This document shows, piece by piece, positions 18,201 through 28,105 of a DNA stretch of 64,000 bases. The translations under genes and the position numbers were made by a program. Each line of letters begins with the position of its first letter. Position 1 is the first letter of the stretch. The stretch covers positions 1 through 64,000 of the forward strand of contig CAYUMH010000006.1 in NCBI GenBank assembly GCA_964445775.1, written 5' to 3'. Below the pieces are notes generated by a model. That model was not told the origin of the DNA and ran no database searches. It saw only the letters and a list, made by a program, of their open reading frames with translations. The DNA is from Terrimonas sp964445775 (GTDB lineage: Bacteria; Bacteroidota; Bacteroidia; Chitinophagales; Chitinophagaceae).

Positions 18201-18232
18201 TAAAAGAAAACCGCACCTGGTTTTGATGCGGC
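18201..18232 (-). terminator. Likely terminator of folD-queE
   Basis: On the minus strand, a GCCGCA/TGCGGT stem with an 11-base loop is followed by TTTCTTTT, 22 bases after the queE stop codon. The stem is short (6 bp with one G-T pair). Confidence 0.6.
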
Positions 18233-18253
18233 TCTCTTTTCATGTTATATTAA

Positions 18254-18895
18254 TTATGGAACATTAATGTACTTGTGTAATTGTAAGCTGAGTTCCCACC
18301 GGGGATTTTCTTTTACATAATCAACAATTAATGGTATCATGGTATCGGCTTTACTCCATTCCGGTTGTAAGTATAATTTACAACCAGCAGGTACTTCTGC
18401 GGCAAATTTTTCACCGAAGGCAAAGTCAGATTTATGGTAAACAATAACTTTGAGCTCGTTTGCTGCAGCTACCACTTCTGGTAGCGGAGCTTTGAATTTT
18501 TTGGGCGATAAACAAAGCCAGTCCCAATGCCCCGATAAAGGCGAGGAACCTGATGTTTCGATATTGGTCTGAAGGCCGGCTGCATGTAAAGCGTCGGTTA
18601 ATGCATCCAGGTGGTGCATTAATGGTTCGCCCCCGGTAACAACAACCATGGTAGCCGGTGTTGCTTTTACCTGGTCTACCAGGCTTTGTATACTAAAATG
18701 CGGATGAGCGGCGGCATCCCAGCTTTCTTTAACATCGCACCATACACAACCTACATCACAACCTCCCAGGCGAATAAAATAGGCGGCATGCCCCTGGTAA
18801 AACCCTTCTCCCTGGATGGTATAAAAATGCTCCATTACCGGTAGGGTGATTACTGGTGACAGGAGGGGTGAGTTTGTGGTTTCCGTTCTCGTCAT
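18254..18895 (-). CDS. queE: 7-carboxy-7-deazaguanine synthase
   Basis: Radical-SAM enzyme that converts 6-carboxy-tetrahydropterin to 7-carboxy-7-deazaguanine on the way to preQ0 and queuosine. The cluster motif is CX3CX2C (C46, C50, C53 in GGCDVGCVWCD), the QueE form. FYTIQGEG at the N-terminus and VVVTGGEPLMH are also typical. ATG at 18895 gives 213 aa; the longer frame begins with TTG and adds only five residues. It follows folD by 27 bases, so the two are probably one operon. The other queuosine gene in this window is tgt at 45627. Confidence 0.93.
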   Translation of the reverse strand: MTRTETTNSPLLSPVITLPVMEHFYTIQGEGFYQGHAAYFIRLGGCDVGCVWCDVKESWDAAAHPHFSIQSLVDQVKATPATMVVVTGGEPLMHHLDALTDALHAAGLQTNIETSGSSPLSGHWDWLCLSPKKFKAPLPEVVAAANELKVIVYHKSDFAFGEKFAAEVPAGCKLYLQPEWSKADTMIPLIVDYVKENPRWELSLQLHKYINVP

Positions 18896-18922
18896 ATCCG
18901 TTATTAACAATCAAAAATTCAT

Positions 18923-19798
18923 TTAGTTGTTTTCCACGCAGGCCTGGTAGGTATTTTTCATGAGGGCGGCAATGGTCATAGGACCTACGCCACCCGGTAC
19001 CGGGGTGATCCAGGTGGTTTTATCGGCTACTTCTGCATAAGCCACGTCGCCTTTTAAACGGAACCCGCTTTTACGGGTACTGTCTTCCACGCGGGTAATA
19101 CCCACGTCAATAATAATGGCGCCGGGTTTAACCATATCGGCGGTTACAAACTCAGGTATGCCCAGGGCTGCTACAATAATATCGCCCTGTAAACAAAGTT
19201 CTTTCAGGTTGGTAGTATGCGAATGGCAAATGGTAACGGTACAGTTACCCGGGTTAGAGTTGCCGCTTAATAAAATACTCATCGGGCGGCCCACAATATT
19301 ACTGCGGCCAATAACAATGGCATGTTTCCCTTTGGTATCAATTTTATAATGTTTTAATAATAACATGATACCATAAGGTGTAGCCGGGATAAAGGTTGGC
19401 AGTCCTTCCACCATTTTACCCACACTTTCCGGGTGAAAACCATCCACGTCTTTAGCGGGAGAGATGGCATCGATCACTTTTTTTGCATCGATATGTTTGG
19501 GTAGAGGTAGCTGTACCAGTATGCCGTCAATATCCGGGTCATTATTCAGGTTGTCTATTTCCTCTAACAGGGTTAGTTCATCAATATCGCTGTTAAAACG
19601 TACCAGTGTAGATTTAAATCCTGTTTCTTCACAGGCTTTTACCTTAGCGGCTACATAGGTTTCGCTGGCTCCGTTATTGCCAACCAGTATGGCGGCCAGG
19701 TGTGGTATTTTTTTTCCTTCATTTGCACGTTGAGCTACATCTAACTTCAGTGCATCTTTTATAGCCTGAGCGGCTAATTTCCCATCTAATATTTGCAT
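18923..19798 (-). CDS. folD: Bifunctional methylenetetrahydrofolate dehydrogenase/cyclohydrolase
   Basis: Interconverts 5,10-methylene- and 10-formyl-tetrahydrofolate with NADP+, supplying one-carbon units for purines and formyl-Met-tRNA. At 291 aa it has normal length. Key features: YVAAKVKACEETG (Y48 and K52, the YxxxK pair), LVQLPLPKH, the signature PATPYGIMLLL, the Rossmann motif GRSNIVGRP and the C-terminal TPVPGGVGPMT. ATG at 19798 is directly preceded, after four bases, by an exact TAGGTTTG box, so the message may lack a leader. Confidence 0.97.
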   Translation of the reverse strand: MQILDGKLAAQAIKDALKLDVAQRANEGKKIPHLAAILVGNNGASETYVAAKVKACEETGFKSTLVRFNSDIDELTLLEEIDNLNNDPDIDGILVQLPLPKHIDAKKVIDAISPAKDVDGFHPESVGKMVEGLPTFIPATPYGIMLLLKHYKIDTKGKHAIVIGRSNIVGRPMSILLSGNSNPGNCTVTICHSHTTNLKELCLQGDIIVAALGIPEFVTADMVKPGAIIIDVGITRVEDSTRKSGFRLKGDVAYAEVADKTTWITPVPGGVGPMTIAALMKNTYQACVENN

Positions 19799-19802
19799 GG
19801 CG

Positions 19803-19810
19803 CAAACCTA
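19803..19810 (-). promoter_or_regulatory. -7 box abutting folD
   Basis: TAGGTTTG on the minus strand matches TAnnTTTG and ends four bases before the folD ATG. No convincing -33 element is seen. Confidence 0.5.
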
Positions 19811-20059
19811 CATAAACTTTTACTGTTATCGGGTTTAAAATGTATGAATGGGAATTTTTTATCTTTTACGACCTGTTTCATTTTAAGGTATGCCCCAATA
19901 GGATAGTAAGGAGAAAATATAGGGCCTGGCTCTCAGGTAAATGAAATGTCATATATATAATGTAATATCTGTTAACCCGGTATTTTACAGGTATAAAATA
20001 TACAGCCATGACCCATGGAATCTTATCCGGAAAACAGTAAATTACAACAAAGCTAACTG

Positions 20060-20878
20060 TTGAAACACCGTGTACTATTTTTAATGGCCTTACCATGCCT
20101 GGTAAATGCCGGGGTATCTGCGCAGCTCGTACGCAGACCCGTCACCGCTCCTTACGCAGGAACAGGTGCTTATACCCTTAATCATACTGATGCCTTTTCA
20201 GTAATAGCCAATACCGCCGCTTTAAGCCGGGCTAAAAAGTTTACAGCGGGAGTGTATGGTGAGCAGCGATTTATGTTGAAGGAACTGGCCCATTATACAG
20301 CAGCATTTGTATTGCCTACCCAGACCGGAAATTTTGCGGTTACCACCGCTTACCGGGGTAGTACGGATATGAATGAGTACCAGCTTGGGTTGGCTTATGC
20401 CCGGAGTTTAGGTAAAGCCCTGGACATGGGCGTTAAGTTTAACTATAACGGGTTAAAAATTAACGGTTATGGTAATGCTGCTGCTATTGCAGTGGAACTG
20501 GGTACGGTGTTACACGTAACGGATAAACTACATGGCGGTATACAGGTAATTAATCCTTTCAGTTCAAAATTCGGGGTAAATAAAACAGAAAAACTGGCCG
20601 CTGTTTATGCACTTGGGGCGGGGTATGAGCCTTCGGAGAAATTTTTTATCAGTACCGAGTTTGTAAAAGAGGAAAAACAGGACATGGTGGTGCAAGCAGG
20701 CATGCAGTACCGGCTGCTATCATTTTTACAGGTAAGGGCAGGTATTAGTACGGGTACTACCAGTTATTGGCTGGGTGTGGGCCTGGGCTGGCGCAACCTG
20801 CGGCTTGATGTGGTAACGGGCTATCATAACCGGTTGGGCCTGTCGCCGGGTGTGATGATTGTTTACGAACATAAATAA
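20060..20878 (+). CDS. Predicted outer-membrane beta-barrel-like protein of unknown function
   Basis: A 272-residue exported protein; after the signal peptide (KHRVLFLMALPCLVNAGVSAQ) the chain shows alternating hydrophobic/polar strands with many Gly, Tyr and aromatic residues, as in a small outer-membrane barrel of the PorV/PorQ or PorP/SprF kind, though I cannot assign a family. The start is TTG: an in-frame TAA lies two codons before it, and the first ATG (20084) would delete the positively charged head of the signal peptide. The helix-hairpin-helix gene follows after 6 bases, so the two are one operon and probably work together. Confidence 0.7.
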   Translation: MKHRVLFLMALPCLVNAGVSAQLVRRPVTAPYAGTGAYTLNHTDAFSVIANTAALSRAKKFTAGVYGEQRFMLKELAHYTAAFVLPTQTGNFAVTTAYRGSTDMNEYQLGLAYARSLGKALDMGVKFNYNGLKINGYGNAAAIAVELGTVLHVTDKLHGGIQVINPFSSKFGVNKTEKLAAVYALGAGYEPSEKFFISTEFVKEEKQDMVVQAGMQYRLLSFLQVRAGISTGTTSYWLGVGLGWRNLRLDVVTGYHNRLGLSPGVMIVYEHK

Positions 20879-20884
20879 ATAACC

Positions 20885-22936
20885 ATGACCAGGTTGCGTA
20901 CTTATATCGGGTTGCTGTTTTTGTGTTTCCCCCTTGTGCTGACAGCGCAAACTATAACACCTGTTAAGGAACAGCAACTGGAGAATATGACCGCTGCGGA
21001 AGAAGCTGAAACGGAGGATGATAGTTATTTACAACAACTGGCTTATTATAAAAGACATCCGTTGAATATCAATACCGCAACGGCCGGTGAATTGCAGGGC
21101 TTGTTAGTACTTACTGATCTACAGATCCAGCATTTAATTGCTTACCGTACCGTATTGGGCAGGTTGGTAAGCATATATGAATTGCAGGCTGTACCTGCCT
21201 GGGATATTTTTACCATCAGGAAGTTACTGCCTTATATAAGCGTTCAACATAATGACCCTTTGGTTTTTACTTTGCGTCAGCGGTTAAAAACAGGGGATAA
21301 CCAGGTTGTTATACGGATATCCCGTTTATTGGAGAAAGCTGCTGGTTTTACAGCGGATAGCAGCGGTAAAAAATACCAGGGTGATCCGCAGCGTTACTTT
21401 TTTCGTTACCGGTATAATTTTAAAAACCTGTTACAATATGGTATAACGGCGGATAAAGATGCGGGTGAGCAATTTTTTAAAGGAGCACAATCCAAAGGCT
21501 TCGACTTTTATTCTGTTCACCTCTTTGCCAGGAATATGGGTATCATAAAATGCCTGGCCATTGGCGATTTTACGGTGAACATGGGACAGGGCTTAATACA
21601 GTGGCAAAGCCTGGCGTTTAAAAAAAGTGTGGAGATCGCTGCCATTAAAAGACAGTCAGCGGTGTTAAGTCCCTATACTTCGGCGGGAGAGTATAATTTT
21701 CACCGTGGGTTGGGAATTACACTGCATAAAGGCAGCGGGGAACTCACGTTATTTGCCTCGGTAAGAAAGTTAAGTGCTAATATGGTGGAGGACAACGACA
21801 CTGTAACATCCACAGCATTTTTTTCTTCTTTTAATACGTCGGGATATCACCGGACCGCAGCTGAAACCGCAGGTAAAAACCAGTTAAGGCAACTGAGTTA
21901 TGGCGGTACAATGAAGTACTGGTTTAAAAAAGGATACCTTGGTATTAATGGTATAATGTATAGTTTTTCAAATCCGTTGCAAAAGCGGGACCTGCCTTAT
22001 AATTATTTTGCCATTAGCGGTAAAAACTGGTTCAATGCCAGTGTAGATTATGGCTGGACACATAAGAATTTTCATTTTTTTGGTGAAGCGGCTATTGATA
22101 AACAATTGAATAAAGCTTTTATTAACGGGGTGATCATGAGTGCGGACAGGACAACAGACATAGCTTTATTACAGCGTACTATTGGTAGTGCTTACCAATC
22201 CATTAACGGGAATGCGTTTACGGAAAACAGTTTACCGGCCAATGAAACAGGATATTACCTGGGTATTACCCTGCGCCCGGTACAAAACATAAGGCTGGAT
22301 GCTTATGCGGACCTGTTTAAATTTCCATGGCTGCGTTACATGGTCGATGCTCCTTCGGCTGGCAGTGAATATGCCGCTCAGCTTACCTATACGCCTGCAA
22401 AATCCAGTGAACTGTACCTGCGTTTCAGGAAAGAGGCTAAACAAATTAACCAGCCTGATAATACAACGGACCTGAATTACCTGGTTTACCAAAACCGGGT
22501 TAACTGGCGTATGCATATAGAACATAAACTGAACACTGTTTTTACCCTGCGTGGAAGGGTAGAATGGATGCAGTTTAACAGGGACGGGTTTGATAAGGAA
22601 CAGGGTACCCTATATTATATGGATGTGCTGTATAAACCTTTGATGAGGGCCCTGGCTGCCGGTATACGCCTGCAATATTTTGAAACACACAGCTACTACT
22701 CAAGAGTTTATGCTTTTGAAAATGATGTATTATACAGCTATAGTATCCCGGTGTTTTATGACCGCGGGTACAGGTACTATATGAATGTGAATTATGATAT
22801 TACCCGGAAGATGACGATATGGCTGCGCTGGGCGCAAACAATTTATACCGGGCGTTTAAGTACCGGCAGCGGTCCGGGCGAAATACAAGGAAACCGCAGA
22901 TCCGAGATCAGATTGCAATGGAGCCTGTTTTTTTAA
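20885..22936 (+). CDS. Helix-hairpin-helix domain protein with large beta-rich region, exported
   Basis: A 683-residue protein with a signal peptide (RTYIGLLFLCFPLVLTAQ). Residues about 50-115 hold ComEA-like helix-hairpin-helix motifs (LNINTATAGELQGL, then LGRLVSIYELQAVP). The remaining 550 residues are strand-rich with repeated aromatic residues and end in W-S-L-F-F, a terminal Phe as expected of an outer-membrane barrel. HhH motifs usually bind DNA, so the combination suggests a surface or periplasmic DNA-related function, but this is inference; the family is uncharacterised as far as I know. Co-transcribed with the preceding barrel-like gene. Confidence 0.75.
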   Translation: MTRLRTYIGLLFLCFPLVLTAQTITPVKEQQLENMTAAEEAETEDDSYLQQLAYYKRHPLNINTATAGELQGLLVLTDLQIQHLIAYRTVLGRLVSIYELQAVPAWDIFTIRKLLPYISVQHNDPLVFTLRQRLKTGDNQVVIRISRLLEKAAGFTADSSGKKYQGDPQRYFFRYRYNFKNLLQYGITADKDAGEQFFKGAQSKGFDFYSVHLFARNMGIIKCLAIGDFTVNMGQGLIQWQSLAFKKSVEIAAIKRQSAVLSPYTSAGEYNFHRGLGITLHKGSGELTLFASVRKLSANMVEDNDTVTSTAFFSSFNTSGYHRTAAETAGKNQLRQLSYGGTMKYWFKKGYLGINGIMYSFSNPLQKRDLPYNYFAISGKNWFNASVDYGWTHKNFHFFGEAAIDKQLNKAFINGVIMSADRTTDIALLQRTIGSAYQSINGNAFTENSLPANETGYYLGITLRPVQNIRLDAYADLFKFPWLRYMVDAPSAGSEYAAQLTYTPAKSSELYLRFRKEAKQINQPDNTTDLNYLVYQNRVNWRMHIEHKLNTVFTLRGRVEWMQFNRDGFDKEQGTLYYMDVLYKPLMRALAAGIRLQYFETHSYYSRVYAFENDVLYSYSIPVFYDRGYRYYMNVNYDITRKMTIWLRWAQTIYTGRLSTGSGPGEIQGNRRSEIRLQWSLFF

Positions 22937-23203
22937 GTTTTGGGAGCATAAACACCTCTTTTTGACGGTTACCCCATCTTTTTACTGCCTCAATATTCCC
23001 CTTTTTATGGCTTTAAGTGATGTTTTTTTCTAATATATATTAGAAAATCGGTCGAATGCATATTTTTTTTGACACTTCTTTTTTAACATTTCCTAAACAT
23101 ATATGAAATTATAACTGGTTGTTTTTGAGTCGATTAAATTTAACTACTGGTATGTTTTTTATGTACAAGTGGTTTGTTTTAATGATGATGGGCTATAAAA
23201 TCG
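22937..23203 (+). other. AT-rich region upstream of the susC operon
   Basis: No coding region. It has long T runs and a short palindrome TCTAATATATATTAGA (23030-23045) that could be a protein-binding site or a weak terminator for the upstream operon. No anti-sigma/ECF sigma gene lies beside this SusC locus. Confidence 0.5.
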
Positions 23204-23233
23204 TTTGAAAATGTTAAAAAAAAATTAACTTGG
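23204..23233 (+). promoter_or_regulatory. Candidate susC promoter
   Basis: TTTG (23204-23207), 18-base spacer, TAACTTGG (23226-23233), about 90 bases before the susC start. It approximates the Bacteroidota consensus with one deviation in the -7 box. Confidence 0.4.
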
Positions 23234-23322
23234 GGGCAGCAATTGAAGTCAAACAATTGCCTTACATCGTAACCATTACGCACAAGACACATTTTTGTAA
23301 ATCACACTAAACAAATGCTCAC

Positions 23323-26300
23323 ATGAGAAAACTAATCTCCTTGTTTTCTTTGTTGCTCTTTTTTGCGTCTATAGCAATGGGGCAGCAAAAGCTCGTTACA
23401 GGTAAAGTGACTGACAAAGTCGGGAACCCTGTAAACGGCGCCACAATTTTAATCAGAGGAACAACAACGGGTACTACGGCCAAAGAAGATGGCTCTTTTT
23501 CCATTATGGCTAAAGCCGGCGATGTACTGGAAATTTCAGGGGTAAACCTTGAAAAAATTTCAGTGACCGTAAAAGCTAATTCCAGCGCTATTGGTACTGT
23601 GGAACTACAGGCCGTAGACGATGTAATGGAAGAAGTAGTAGTAACAGCCGGTGGTATTTTGCGTAAAAAGCGTGAAGAAGGGTATAATGCTACCCGTGTT
23701 TCTGCTCAGCAAATTACCCAGGCAAAAGCGGTAAACCTGGGCGCGGCCTTAAGTGGTAAAGTAGCGGGTTTACAGGTAAATGCCATTAACGGTGGTGTAA
23801 ACCCGAATGTAAGGCTGGTATTACGTGGTAACCGCTCACTTTTGGGTAATAACACTGCCCTGGTGGTGGTGGACAATGTAATTGTACCCAGCGAAATTCT
23901 GGGTAACCTGAACCCTGAAGATGTTGAGGATATCAACGTGTTAAACGGTGCAGGTGCTGCCGCCCTGTATGGTTCGGACGCCTCAAACGGTGCTATTATT
24001 GTTACTACCAAAAGGGGTAAACAAGGGCAGAGTGATGTTCGCTTTGCACATACCACTACCATTGAGTCGGTAAGCTTTTTCCCTGAACTGCAAAAGGAGT
24101 TTGGCTCCGGCTGGCAGACAGGTAGCTTTGTTTCTTACGAGAACCAGCAATATGGTCCTAAGTTTGATGGCAGTATGCGCCAGTTAGGCCGTACCGATTT
24201 CAGAACAGGCGAAAGCCAGATGTTGCCTTATTCTCCCAATAATGACCGGAGAAAATTCTGGGCTAACGGCTTACAAAATCAAACAGACTTATCAATTTCA
24301 TCCGGCGATGAAAGAGGATCTTATTTTATTTCTGCACAGTATTTTACTGTACAGGGTACTACGCCAGGTGATGAATATAACCGTGCTTCGGTAAGGTTCA
24401 ACGGCTCCAGGAATGTTTCTAAAAATTTTAAGGTTGCTTATGCTACCAGCTATATCCAGAACCGGTATGATATTACAACGGCTACAGGTACCATTTTTGA
24501 CAACCTGTTAAATACGCCGGCCTGGGCTCCTTTAACAAAATACAAGGACTGGCAGAATGATTTCTGGTCCAGCCCTGAAGGTTATTATAACGATTACTAC
24601 CAGAATCCTTATTTCTATGCCGATAACTACAGGCAGAAAACAAGAAATGATTACCTGACCGGTAACCTGGAATTGTCTTACAATCCTTTTCAATGGTTAA
24701 ACGTAGTGTACCGTGTTGGTATCTCTACACGTAACCAGGATAACAAATCATGGGTAGGACGTTATATCTATTCTGACTCAAGATATATTACCGGTAGTAA
24801 AGCTAATATACCCGGTAGTGTAAGTGATGGTATGTTCTATTCCACACAAATTATATCGGAGGTTTTTGCAACCGCCCGCAAAAAAATTAAAGATTTCAGC
24901 GGTGAGTTAATGGTAGGCCAGCAGTTACGTAACAACCAATCAAAATCAGTTGGCGTGGGTGTTGCCGGCTTAGTAAACCCTGATCTGTATAATATTGGCA
25001 ATACAACAGCCGTAAGGCCAAGTGCCAGCGAAGGTAACTCTACAGCCAGGCAATTAGGTATTTATGCTAAATTGAAACTGGGGTATAAAAACTGGTTGTA
25101 TGTAGATATTACCGGCCGTAATGACTGGCGTTCGGAACTGGATCCGGAGCATTGGTCATTCTTCTATCCTGCCGCCGACGTATCATTCATAGCATCTGAT
25201 GCCATTGGGTTTATTAAAAACAGCAAGGTAATTGATGTACTGAAATTCCGTGGTGGTATTTCTAAGGTAGGCCAGGTGAATATTGCTCCTTATGCATTGT
25301 ACAGTACCTTCTCCCAGGGTGCAGGCTTCCCTTACGCGATAGGCCCGGGTTTCAGCATGGATAACAGGATGGTAAACCAGGGATTGAAACCAGAGATGAC
25401 AACTTCTATTGAATTTGGTTTGGATGCCGAATTGCTGGACAGAAGGATCAATGCCGGTATTACTTATTACAAATCGAATACTGTTGACCAGACAGTTCCT
25501 ACCGGCGTATCACTGGCAACCGGTTATTCTTCCCTGTTGCAAAATACCGGTGAGGTTTCTGTAGAAGGTCTTGAAACTGTATTGCATTACACACCGTTGC
25601 GTAACCGTGACTGGACCATCACTTTCGGTGGTAACTATACTTATACTGATAATAAAGTGGTTTCTATTAGTGCTGACCAGGAGAGACTGGGTCTGTCTAC
25701 AGGTGGCGCAGCCCAGGTATATGCTGTACCCGGACAGGCATTCCCTGTATTAATGGGTAATGATTATGCCCGTGACGCACAGGGACGTGTGATTGTAGAT
25801 ATGATCACCGGTTATCCGCAGGTTGATAATACCTTACGTGTTTTAGGTAATACTGTACCTAAACACAGGTTAGGCTTAGACCTGGAAGTAAAATACAAAA
25901 GCTGGCGTTTATGGGTGTTAGCAGAGCACCGCTCCGGTTACGATATTTATCATAACGGTGGTTCTACCATGGACTTCTCCGGTTCTTCTATCCGCACCGT
26001 AGAGTTTAACAGGGACCGTTTTGTATTCCCTAATTCTGTTTATGAAGATCCTAATCGTCCTGGTACATACATTGAAAATAAAGATGTACTGGTTCGTGAC
26101 GGCGGTTCAGGCTTTTGGGCCAATGGTGATGGTGACTACAATATGAACGTAGCAACCAATTATATTGTAAAAGGAGATTTCTGGAAAATCAGGGAAGTTT
26201 CTTTATCGTACGATGTTCCCCGGAATGTTGTTTCGAAAGTGAAATTTGTAAAAGGCGCTACCATTAGTTTACAAGGACGTAATTTATTCCTGTGGACGCC

Positions 26301-26424
26301 TAAGTCGAATATTTACACTGACCCGGAATATAATTTCAGTGATAGTAATGCAATTGGTGTAACCACCTTAAGTCAGTCACCGCCCTCTCGTTATTATGGT
26401 GCTACGATTGCAGTTACATTCTAA
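23323..26424 (+). CDS. SusC/RagA-family TonB-linked outer-membrane transporter
   Basis: A 1033-residue transporter. Order: signal peptide (RKLISLFSLLLFFASIAMG), a carboxypeptidase-like N-terminal domain (about 22-100, VTGKVTDKVGNPVNGATI), a TonB box region with MEEVVVTAGG, the plug (about 120-230, with NPEDVEDINVLNGAGAAALYG and GAIIVTTKRG), and a 22-strand barrel to the C-terminal Phe. It imports oligomeric nutrients using TonB energy. It is followed after 22 bases by its SusD partner. No hydrolase or dedicated regulator is linked, so the substrate cannot be inferred. Confidence 0.95.
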   Translation: MRKLISLFSLLLFFASIAMGQQKLVTGKVTDKVGNPVNGATILIRGTTTGTTAKEDGSFSIMAKAGDVLEISGVNLEKISVTVKANSSAIGTVELQAVDDVMEEVVVTAGGILRKKREEGYNATRVSAQQITQAKAVNLGAALSGKVAGLQVNAINGGVNPNVRLVLRGNRSLLGNNTALVVVDNVIVPSEILGNLNPEDVEDINVLNGAGAAALYGSDASNGAIIVTTKRGKQGQSDVRFAHTTTIESVSFFPELQKEFGSGWQTGSFVSYENQQYGPKFDGSMRQLGRTDFRTGESQMLPYSPNNDRRKFWANGLQNQTDLSISSGDERGSYFISAQYFTVQGTTPGDEYNRASVRFNGSRNVSKNFKVAYATSYIQNRYDITTATGTIFDNLLNTPAWAPLTKYKDWQNDFWSSPEGYYNDYYQNPYFYADNYRQKTRNDYLTGNLELSYNPFQWLNVVYRVGISTRNQDNKSWVGRYIYSDSRYITGSKANIPGSVSDGMFYSTQIISEVFATARKKIKDFSGELMVGQQLRNNQSKSVGVGVAGLVNPDLYNIGNTTAVRPSASEGNSTARQLGIYAKLKLGYKNWLYVDITGRNDWRSELDPEHWSFFYPAADVSFIASDAIGFIKNSKVIDVLKFRGGISKVGQVNIAPYALYSTFSQGAGFPYAIGPGFSMDNRMVNQGLKPEMTTSIEFGLDAELLDRRINAGITYYKSNTVDQTVPTGVSLATGYSSLLQNTGEVSVEGLETVLHYTPLRNRDWTITFGGNYTYTDNKVVSISADQERLGLSTGGAAQVYAVPGQAFPVLMGNDYARDAQGRVIVDMITGYPQVDNTLRVLGNTVPKHRLGLDLEVKYKSWRLWVLAEHRSGYDIYHNGGSTMDFSGSSIRTVEFNRDRFVFPNSVYEDPNRPGTYIENKDVLVRDGGSGFWANGDGDYNMNVATNYIVKGDFWKIREVSLSYDVPRNVVSKVKFVKGATISLQGRNLFLWTPKSNIYTDPEYNFSDSNAIGVTTLSQSPPSRYYGATIAVTF

Positions 26425-26446
26425 AACGGAATTAAAAAATAATTAC

Positions 26447-28081
26447 ATGAAAAAATTGAAATATATAATTGTTGCGTCCATTGCGATTAGCACAATGGGG
26501 TCTTGCAAAAAGTTTTTGGATATTAATAAAAACCCGAATTCGGCAACAGAAAGTACGCCCGAGCTGGTATTGCCACAAGCTTTAACCACTACCGGCGGTT
26601 CAATGGTAGGGTATAATTCCTACGGTGGCTGGCAGGTAGGGTATATGGCGAATGCCGGTGGTTTCGGCGGCTTTGGTTCTGCCTTAACCTATAACTGGGG
26701 CCAGAATGATTATACCGGTTTATGGGGTTTGTATGATAACTTACAGGATTACCAGTACATTTTAGAAAAAACAGAAGGCGATCCTTTATATGCAAACTAT
26801 AATGCCATTGCCCGTATTATGAAAGCAATGGGCTTCCAGATGCTGGTAGACCAGTACAATAATATTCCTTATACCAATGCGTTAAAGGGAAGTGCGAATG
26901 TGGCACCCTCTTATGATAATGCGGAAGATGTTTACCGTGATCTGTACAGCCAGTTAGACCAGGCCATTACAACCATTAATAATGCGGCTTCACAGTTTCC
27001 GCTGAATCCGGGCACTACCTCATTTGGTTCTGCCGATCCGATCTTCAAAGGGAATATGACATCCTGGAAACAACTGGCCAATACCCTGAAGTTGAAATTA
27101 CTGATACGTGCTTCAGCTAAATCTACCTTCTCGGGTGTTACACCATCTTTTGATGCAGCAGGCTTTATCACTGCTGATGTGATCTCCAACCCCGGTTACG
27201 GTAAAGTGGATGGTCAGCAAAACCCGATGTGGTCAACCTATCATAGTTCTGTTGCAGGAGCTTCTGCACAAAGCGGACGTTCAAATATCACTACCAACTA
27301 TGTGGTTACTTTTTATAACGGTGTTAAACTGTTAGATGCCAACAGGGCTAAAGCTATTTATCGTGGCGGTACTTCTCCTGTAAGGAACCAGTTAGGTATT
27401 ACAGATGATAATGTTCCTGAAGCACCCGCTAATGGCCCGGTATGGTTTAGCGGCAACGGCAGCACTTTTGCCTTTGGTGATGATCCTGATGGTACCACAG
27501 CTGCGAAATCGGCGGTAGGTATTCTGAAAGGCCGTAATATGGGTATGGTGATCATGCTGGCTGCAGAGAGTTATTTCTTACAGGCAGAGGCGCGTGTAAA
27601 AGGTATTTTAGCCAGTGGTGCTACTGCCAAAGATCTGTTTGAAGACGGGATCGAAGCCTCTTTCACTTATCTCTATAAAAACTCAACCGGTAATATCGGG
27701 CCTAACCCGCTTAACCTGACCAATCCTGTGGCAGATGCAGCCAGTTATTTAACGGATAATACAACAAGCAGGCTGGTGAATTTTAACCTGGCTGTTACCA
27801 ATGCGGAAAAGCTGGAAGCGATTATCACACAAAAATATATTGCATTGAACTTTATTCACGGCCATGAAGCGTGGAATGAGTTCCGCAGAACCGGTTATCC
27901 CACAATATCCGGAACTGGTGCCAATACTACTTTTGTGTCGGTATTATCAGCGGCAACTACCCCTGATAAATTATTGGGACGTGTTCAGTACCCTGCTTCA
28001 GAATACCAGATCAATTCAAAAAATGTTCCTTCCGGCATTACTGTTTTCGGATCTTATGTTTTCTGGGACAGGAGAAATTAA
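26447..28081 (+). CDS. SusD/RagB-family lipoprotein (PF12771-like type)
   Basis: Surface lipoprotein partner of the preceding SusC. The 544-residue protein starts at ATG 26447 with MKKLKYIIVASIAISTMGSC (lipobox Cys20); a longer frame overlapping susC begins outside the signal peptide and is not the true start. The lipobox is followed by KKFLDINKNPNSATE, typical of SusD, and TPR-like helices (ARIMKAMGFQMLVDQYNNIPY) that fit the SusD-like group annotated as nutrient-binding outer-membrane lipoprotein. The C-terminus has AWNEFRRTGYP and PASEYQIN, both family hallmarks. Confidence 0.93.
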   Translation: MKKLKYIIVASIAISTMGSCKKFLDINKNPNSATESTPELVLPQALTTTGGSMVGYNSYGGWQVGYMANAGGFGGFGSALTYNWGQNDYTGLWGLYDNLQDYQYILEKTEGDPLYANYNAIARIMKAMGFQMLVDQYNNIPYTNALKGSANVAPSYDNAEDVYRDLYSQLDQAITTINNAASQFPLNPGTTSFGSADPIFKGNMTSWKQLANTLKLKLLIRASAKSTFSGVTPSFDAAGFITADVISNPGYGKVDGQQNPMWSTYHSSVAGASAQSGRSNITTNYVVTFYNGVKLLDANRAKAIYRGGTSPVRNQLGITDDNVPEAPANGPVWFSGNGSTFAFGDDPDGTTAAKSAVGILKGRNMGMVIMLAAESYFLQAEARVKGILASGATAKDLFEDGIEASFTYLYKNSTGNIGPNPLNLTNPVADAASYLTDNTTSRLVNFNLAVTNAEKLEAIITQKYIALNFIHGHEAWNEFRRTGYPTISGTGANTTFVSVLSAATTPDKLLGRVQYPASEYQINSKNVPSGITVFGSYVFWDRRN

Positions 28082-28105
28082 TTGGCCCTTTTAAAATAAA
28101 AAATT

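Noticed and set aside
22937..23322. ECF sigma/anti-sigma pair in front of the SusC gene
   Set aside because: No such genes are present; the region is non-coding.
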